Source of the DNA: Candidatus Neomicrothrix sp. UBA814
GTDB taxonomy: Bacteria > Actinomycetota > Acidimicrobiia > Acidimicrobiales > Poriferisodalaceae
DNA length: 64,000 bases
Direction: 5' to 3'
Assembly (NCBI GenBank): GCA_002296525.1
Contig: DBIA01000017.1
Coordinates: 426,768-490,767 of the forward strand
Below, piece by piece: positions 60,219 through 64,000 of the stretch. Numbering within the stretch: the stretch's first letter is position 1; the number at the start of each line of letters is the position of its first letter. The notes beneath the pieces are model-generated. The model had not been told where the DNA came from. It saw nothing but the letters and a program-made list of their open reading frames with translations, and made no database searches. A program made the position numbers and the translations under genes.

Positions 60219-61061
60219 TCAAAGTAACTCCGTGTACGAGTCGAGTAGTGGCAGGACCGTATCGGGTCCTTCGGGTGGAACCCACAACACAGCTCGACTC
60301 ACGCCAGCTGCTTCGAGGCTTTCCAACACGTCTGGTTTGCCTGGAGTGCCGAATTGGCCGAACTCAAGAGTCGCAGGGTCTCGTCCCGCATCTTCGGCTG
60401 CTTGGCGGACCTCTTCAATTGGGCCGGTCAAATCATGTCGCCCCGAGATTGGCATCCAACCATCGCAGAACTCGACAATGTCTTGAATCGTTTTCGGTCC
60501 CGCAGCGCCGCCGAGAAGCACCTTCGGTCCACCGGGTTGCACGGGTTTTGGCCATGACCAACTGGAATCAAAGTTGACATGTTCGCCACTAAATTCTGCT
60601 TCATCGTTGGCCCAAATTTCGCGGCACGCCAACATGTTCTCTCGGGTGATGGCGCGACGTTCGGTGTATTTGATCCCGTGGTTAGCCATCTCCTCTTTGT
60701 TCCAGCCGTAGCCGATTCCGAGTATGAACCTTCCGTTGGATATCAAATCAAGAGATGCGCACTCTTTCGCGAGCCAGAGTGGGTCTCGTTGAGCGACCAA
60801 CGTGATACCTGTCCCCAGCATCAAGTTCTCGGTCACTGCAGCCGCGGCGGCTAAACCAACGAACTGATCATGTGTTCGCCAATACTCCTCGGGAAGAGGG
60901 GGCGCACCTTCGCGGCCACCCCACGGAGTAATCCGACTTGTCGGTATGTGACTGTGTTCGGGAAACCAGAGCGACTCGAAACCCCGATCTTCGACTTCTT
61001 TCGCCAACTGCACTGGCTGAATTGCCTTATCGGTGGGAAATATTGCGATTCCGATTTTCAT
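60219..61061 (-). CDS. LLM-class F420-dependent oxidoreductase (TIGR03619-type)
   Basis: 280-residue luciferase-like monooxygenase-fold protein, probably using coenzyme F420: KIGIAIFPTDKAIQPVQLAKEVEDRGFESLWFPEHSHIP, LMLGTGITLVAQRDPLWLAKECASLDLISNGRFILGIGYGWNKEEM, and a GGPKVLLGGAAGPKT segment. Such families are abundant in Actinobacteria. Substrate unknown. Promoter region shared with the ferredoxin gene. Confidence 0.92.
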   Translation of the reverse strand: MKIGIAIFPTDKAIQPVQLAKEVEDRGFESLWFPEHSHIPTSRITPWGGREGAPPLPEEYWRTHDQFVGLAAAAAVTENLMLGTGITLVAQRDPLWLAKECASLDLISNGRFILGIGYGWNKEEMANHGIKYTERRAITRENMLACREIWANDEAEFSGEHVNFDSSWSWPKPVQPGGPKVLLGGAAGPKTIQDIVEFCDGWMPISGRHDLTGPIEEVRQAAEDAGRDPATLEFGQFGTPGKPDVLESLEAAGVSRAVLWVPPEGPDTVLPLLDSYTELL

Positions 61062-61211
61062 CGAACAACCTCTCTAATGGAAACGACATGGGTTCCCAAA
61101 CTAACCGCAAGTAGCTTCATTCGCTGTGTAGCACCGGCGTGGTCGTCTTCTCGGCAGTTAGCTGGCACACTTTCGAAGAGGATTAGACCAAGACACGCGT
61201 TGGAGAGAACT

Positions 61212-61403
61212 GTGCAGATCACGTTAGAAGTCGACAAATGCATCGGAAGTGGGTCCTGTGAAATGCTCGCGCCCGAAGTATTCGAAGTTGGCGAAGACGG
61301 ATTAGCGGAACTCCTCGACGCCACACCCGGCAGCGAGATGGAGTCAAAGTGTCGAGCAGCAGAGGAAAGCTGCCCCACACAAGCCATCAGCGTAGAAGTC
61401 TAA
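61212..61403 (+). CDS. [3Fe-4S] ferredoxin
   Basis: 63-residue ferredoxin from GTG 61212, with GGAGA spaced before it. Cluster ligands: DKCIGSGSCEM (C-x5-C) and ESCPTQAI; an additional Cys in SKCRAA. This spacing suits the 3Fe-4S type that feeds cytochromes P450 in actinobacteria. No P450 is in the window. The frame is open further upstream, but that part is antisense to the LLM gene. Confidence 0.9.
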   Translation: MQITLEVDKCIGSGSCEMLAPEVFEVGEDGLAELLDATPGSEMESKCRAAEESCPTQAISVEV

Positions 61404-61461
61404 GACAAGCAAAAAGTAGGGGGCCATGTTCCCCAACAGGTCGGTAACCTAAACGACTGAC

Positions 61462-61538
61462 CGGGAAGTGGCGCAGCTTGGTAGCGCACCTGCTTTGGGA
61501 GCAGGGGGTCGCAGGTTCAAATCCTGTCTTCCCGACCA
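61462..61538 (+). tRNA. tRNA-Pro (anticodon TGG)
   Basis: Acceptor CGGGAAG/CTTCCCG, D arm GCGC...GCGC, anticodon loop TTTGGGA, T arm CAGG-TTCAAAT-CCTG, discriminator A and encoded CCA. Confidence 0.96.
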
Positions 61539-61797
61539 ACACAGGCCTATGGAATAGGTGTTTGTGTTCTGATGGTTTGTCAGTGTGTTGTGCTGAGTAG
61601 CCATTTGAGTAGCCAAATTCACCTCAAAGCTTTGCATATCGAATTCGAGACCGTGACCTGTAGGTCTGTATCTATACATGTGAACACGATGCGTGGGGCA
61701 CTCCCATACGGGGGAGGGGTGTCGCCTACAGTTGTAAGAGTTCGCTGTAAGGAGTTCCCAAGTATCTGAGAATGCGCGGAAACTGATTGGTGTAGCT
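61539..61797. other. Intergenic region after tRNA-Pro with short direct repeat
   Basis: No gene recognised. It holds a 10-bp direct repeat TGAGTAGCCA at 61594-61603 and 61606-61615 (12-base period). An AAGGAG at 61749-61754 is not placed before a usable start. Typical of a site where integration could have occurred, but no integrase or attachment duplicate was found. Confidence 0.4.
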
Positions 61798-62613
61798 GTG
61801 ATGGTTGCGATTGTTGTGGTTGGTGTGGTGGCAACCAATGATGATGATCCTGATTTCACCAGGAACGCAATGTTGTTACAGGTGACCAACCAGGCTGGTG
61901 ATAATGGCGAAATTGAAGCGTTAGAAATGCGTTTGATGCGCGTTGAGAAGCTTCTCGGTCAAATCCCAGATTTAGGGATTTTGGCGGAGGTAATAGATCG
62001 AGCTGAAGCGGGAAGTGCCCGAGTCGACCGATCGGTTGCAGGATCGATAGAAAGTGTTGGGAATGCCGAAGAGGAGGCTTTACGGCGGATACAGGAGACA
62101 ATCGATTGGCTGGGGCTAGAGCTGGGAGATAGGGACGAAAGAGAATTTTCTCGAACGTTCTTCGTAGGACTTCGGGATGCCACATTGACGATTGATGGCT
62201 ACAGGCGAGATTTTCTTTCCCTAGCGGAAGACTTGAATGCCTGGGTTGAGAACGCGAGCGCACAGATGGCAGGGGTAGCACCGCAATTTGGCCCCGAGTT
62301 CCCAGGGATAGGTCCCATGGTTGAAATCTTGTGTCGAACCCAGCTCGCGTCATGGGGCACTACGGCGAGCCGTGTGTCTGCAGGCTGGGATATGTACGAA
62401 GAGTTTTGGGCTTGCGCATACCATCGACTACAACTGGAAGAGCTTAGAGGCCGTGACAATGGCAGGGACTCGGTTGCCTTTTGCCTCCCAGGGCAAGAAT
62501 TCTTTCGTAGAGGGAACGGATTCGCACCGGAGCTGTTTGAGTCGATTGGGCGAAGAGGAGTTCCATACTCGCAGTACGAAGACACACTTACTTTTGACGG
62601 GGTATGTAGATAG
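61798..62613 (+). CDS. Membrane-anchored hypothetical protein
   Basis: 271 residues; a single N-terminal hydrophobic segment (VAIVVVGVVA) is followed by a helical, charged region with coiled-coil-like EIEALEMRLMRVEKLLGQI and IDWLGLELGDRDERE. Four Cys in the second half (LCRTQ, WACAYH, FCLPGQ, GVCR) suggest disulfides outside the membrane. GTG 61798 or ATG 61801 starts it; the frame is open upstream to 61738, and the true start could be there. No family known to me. Confidence 0.5.
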   Translation: MMVAIVVVGVVATNDDDPDFTRNAMLLQVTNQAGDNGEIEALEMRLMRVEKLLGQIPDLGILAEVIDRAEAGSARVDRSVAGSIESVGNAEEEALRRIQETIDWLGLELGDRDEREFSRTFFVGLRDATLTIDGYRRDFLSLAEDLNAWVENASAQMAGVAPQFGPEFPGIGPMVEILCRTQLASWGTTASRVSAGWDMYEEFWACAYHRLQLEELRGRDNGRDSVAFCLPGQEFFRRGNGFAPELFESIGRRGVPYSQYEDTLTFDGVCR

Positions 62614-62673
62614 TTTCTTGGAGGGTGAAGGTCACTTCTTCCCTCAAGTGGCCCGTGTAGCCGACTTTCGGCT

Positions 62674-63999
62674 TTACCTTTTGCCGAAGTCATTTGATCC
62701 TGCGTTGCCTGGATCAAAGCTCGGCGGGTCCTGCGATTCAAAAGACGAGTCATCTCTTTGAGAGCTGTCGCCTTTGCCGTCATCGAATTTGAAATCAGAG
62801 GCTCCGTCATCAGCCTTAGGTTCAGACTTTGCTGCATCGTCTGATCGAGTTGAATCTTCTTGTTTGCGTTCTAGAGCTTCCTTGTCGGAACTGATGGCTT
62901 CCTTCTTTTCCTGAATTTCCTTGTCGCTAGCGGCGTGACCTTCTTGTTTGCGTTCTAGAGCTTCCTTGTCGGAACTGATGGCTTCCTTCTTTTCCTGAAT
63001 TTCCTTGTCGCTATTGATGTCTTTGTTCTCTAAGGACTCATCTCGCTTAGGCGGCTCTTTTGTGCGTTCCTTTTGGGTGCCGGTATCGGTCTCTTTTCGC
63101 GATTCATCAGCGCTGGGTTTGATAGTGACGTCGACGGTTCGACCATCTGACGCGACGACCTCTCCGGTGGAACTGATTCGAACTTCGATCTTTGATCCAT
63201 CAGCTAGTAGCAGCGTCGCCGAGTTACCAGACTCGTCTACCTGAATATCTGTTACTTCCTTTTCGGTGATGACACCAGCAACGACCCGTTCCTCTTCGTC
63301 TATCGAGTCCACCGAGACAGAGGACCTTTCTTCAAGGGTTGTCGCAGTTGCTGCTTTGTCGACGTCTTGAGCACTTAAATCTGTAACTTCGATCTTGTTG
63401 AGCACGATGCTGCTTACTTCAACTGTCCGCGATGCGACGTCGTCTGCCACCAGCAGCTCAGACGATTTCTCGATGGCATCTAGACGTTCTTCGACTGGAA
63501 TTGATGTAGGCACGTAGGTGTCAACGACGCCATCGGCGTCGACGACCACATCGACTCTCTGGTTGCTACGAGGAATTTCCACGACCTTCACTGTCTCGCG
63601 CTGGTCGTCGACGACCTCGACCGTTGTTTTAGCCTCAGCCAACTCAACCGACGTTCTCAGATCAGGCTCAGCTACCACTTGAACCCGTTCAGTTGTCGAT
63701 GCAACCGTTACCGTCGCTTCGGTTTCTTTTGCAACATCAACATCAATTTTGAGACCAGTCGGTTTCTTGAGAGGGTCAGGGTCTGGTGGCGCTTCAACTT
63801 TTATTGTTGCCTCATCAGAGACCACAACAGAACCCGCGCCAGTATCAGTGAATACAGACAGCTTCGCAGCACCACCCTCGATAGCTAATTCAGCGGTTTC
63901 AGTCCACTCCACCAACACCACATCAGTGCGCTGAGATCCTCGATCGAGCGGAGCGCCCCGAGTGACCGCTACCACTCCATCACTTCCAGGAACCGCCGA
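62674..63999 (-). CDS. Repeat-containing acidic/Lys-rich protein, possible FecR-like N-terminus, 5' end outside window
   Basis: At least 441 residues; the frame is open to the right edge, so the start lies beyond. The visible N-terminal part (RTDVVLVEWTETAELAIEGGAAKL) may belong to a FecR-like domain, a tentative reading. A long Val/Thr/Glu-rich region follows (many TVEVVDD-like strands), then a Lys/Glu region with two identical 24-residue units (ending at about 62857-63012 in DNA) and a Asp/Ser-rich end. It looks surface-exposed or structural. Confidence 0.6.
   Translation of the reverse strand, partial: SAVPGSDGVVAVTRGAPLDRGSQRTDVVLVEWTETAELAIEGGAAKLSVFTDTGAGSVVVSDEATIKVEAPPDPDPLKKPTGLKIDVDVAKETEATVTVASTTERVQVVAEPDLRTSVELAEAKTTVEVVDDQRETVKVVEIPRSNQRVDVVVDADGVVDTYVPTSIPVEERLDAIEKSSELLVADDVASRTVEVSSIVLNKIEVTDLSAQDVDKAATATTLEERSSVSVDSIDEEERVVAGVITEKEVTDIQVDESGNSATLLLADGSKIEVRISSTGEVVASDGRTVDVTIKPSADESRKETDTGTQKERTKEPPKRDESLENKDINSDKEIQEKKEAISSDKEALERKQEGHAASDKEIQEKKEAISSDKEALERKQEDSTRSDDAAKSEPKADDGASDFKFDDGKGDSSQRDDSSFESQDPPSFDPGNAGSNDFGKR
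62857..63012. repeat. Two identical 72-nt repeats separated by 12 nt
   Basis: 62857-62928 equals 62941-63012, an 84-nt period kept in frame (28 residues). Encodes a Lys/Glu-rich helical unit containing KEIQEKKEAISSDKEALERK. Perfect identity suggests recent duplication. Confidence 0.95.
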
Positions 64000-64000
64000 C

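Noticed and set aside
60870..61211. Upstream extension of the ferredoxin ORF
   Set aside because: Antisense to the LLM oxidoreductase gene; GTG 61212 has a good Shine-Dalgarno and gives the normal ferredoxin length.
61449..61889. 146-codon minus-strand ORF across tRNA-Pro containing GRQDLNLRPPAPKAGALP
   Set aside because: This peptide is the antisense translation of a tRNA-Pro gene, a well-known annotation artefact.
1..64000. CRISPR arrays, insertion sequences, prophage or replication origin
   Set aside because: No regularly spaced repeats, transposase, integrase, phage structural gene or DnaA-box cluster was found on reading both strands.

Overview
The window looks like chromosomal DNA of a free-living, aerobic, heterotrophic actinobacterium, most likely a marine Acidimicrobiia-type lineage. 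This is inferred, not proven. The base composition is roughly balanced by eye. GTG and TTG starts are common. A CysO-like sulfur carrier sits in a run (cysO - MBL phosphodiesterase-like - rph - rdgB) that resembles the mycobacterial Rv1335-Rv1341 region. There is also an F420-type LLM oxidoreductase, a P450-type 3Fe-4S ferredoxin, and a DUF35/SCP-x thiolase pair. No phage, IS element or CRISPR array was seen.

Layout. 1-5.5 kb: truncated ROK sugar kinase, hotdog thioesterase, lipoprotein, DUF427 protein, Rv2258c-like methyltransferase and a Baeyer-Villiger-type monooxygenase. 5.5-6.6 kb: trans-translation locus (smpB, a small basic ORF, ssrA) on the minus strand. 6.7-15.8 kb: housekeeping genes (cysO-like, MBL hydrolase, rph, rdgB, DSD1-like PLP enzyme, clpP, rpe, a TrmA/RlmD-type RNA methyltransferase, thiolase, polytopic membrane protein). 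15.9-50.6 kb: a long catabolic block with a CoxL-like molybdenum hydroxylase subunit, fused hydantoinase/oxoprolinase, class III aminotransferase, two amidases, two CoA-transferase genes (one a double-domain fusion), three alpha/beta hydrolases, a DMGDH-like flavoprotein, several SDRs, a 2OG/Fe oxygenase, quinone oxidoreductase, asparaginase, acyl-CoA ligase, amidohydrolase-like protein, DUF35/thiolase pair and kynureninase. The overall picture is uptake and breakdown of amides, amino-acid derivatives and acyl-CoA compounds. 50.7-56 kb: lipoprotein, Cys-rich mini-protein, DoxX protein, tRNA-Lys, tRNA-His and a selenoprotein-NUDIX pair. 56-59.6 kb: tRNA-Arg, TPP riboswitch, thiB-thiP and folE. 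59.6-61.5 kb: NUDIX, LLM oxidoreductase, ferredoxin and tRNA-Pro. 61.5-64 kb: an accessory-looking tail with two uncharacterised genes, one repeat-bearing and truncated by the window edge.

The most notable observation is two independent genes with a single in-frame UGA exactly at a redox-active position. One is a BCP/PrxQ-type peroxiredoxin (45003-45452) whose UGA replaces the peroxidatic Cys. The other is a GrdB/PrdB-like reductase protein (54095-55057) with a U-x-x-C motif and a perfect 8-bp hairpin starting 10 nt after the UGA. Together they argue that this organism inserts selenocysteine, although no selA/selB/selC/selD gene lies in the window. An ordinary stop-to-stop annotation would split or miss both genes.
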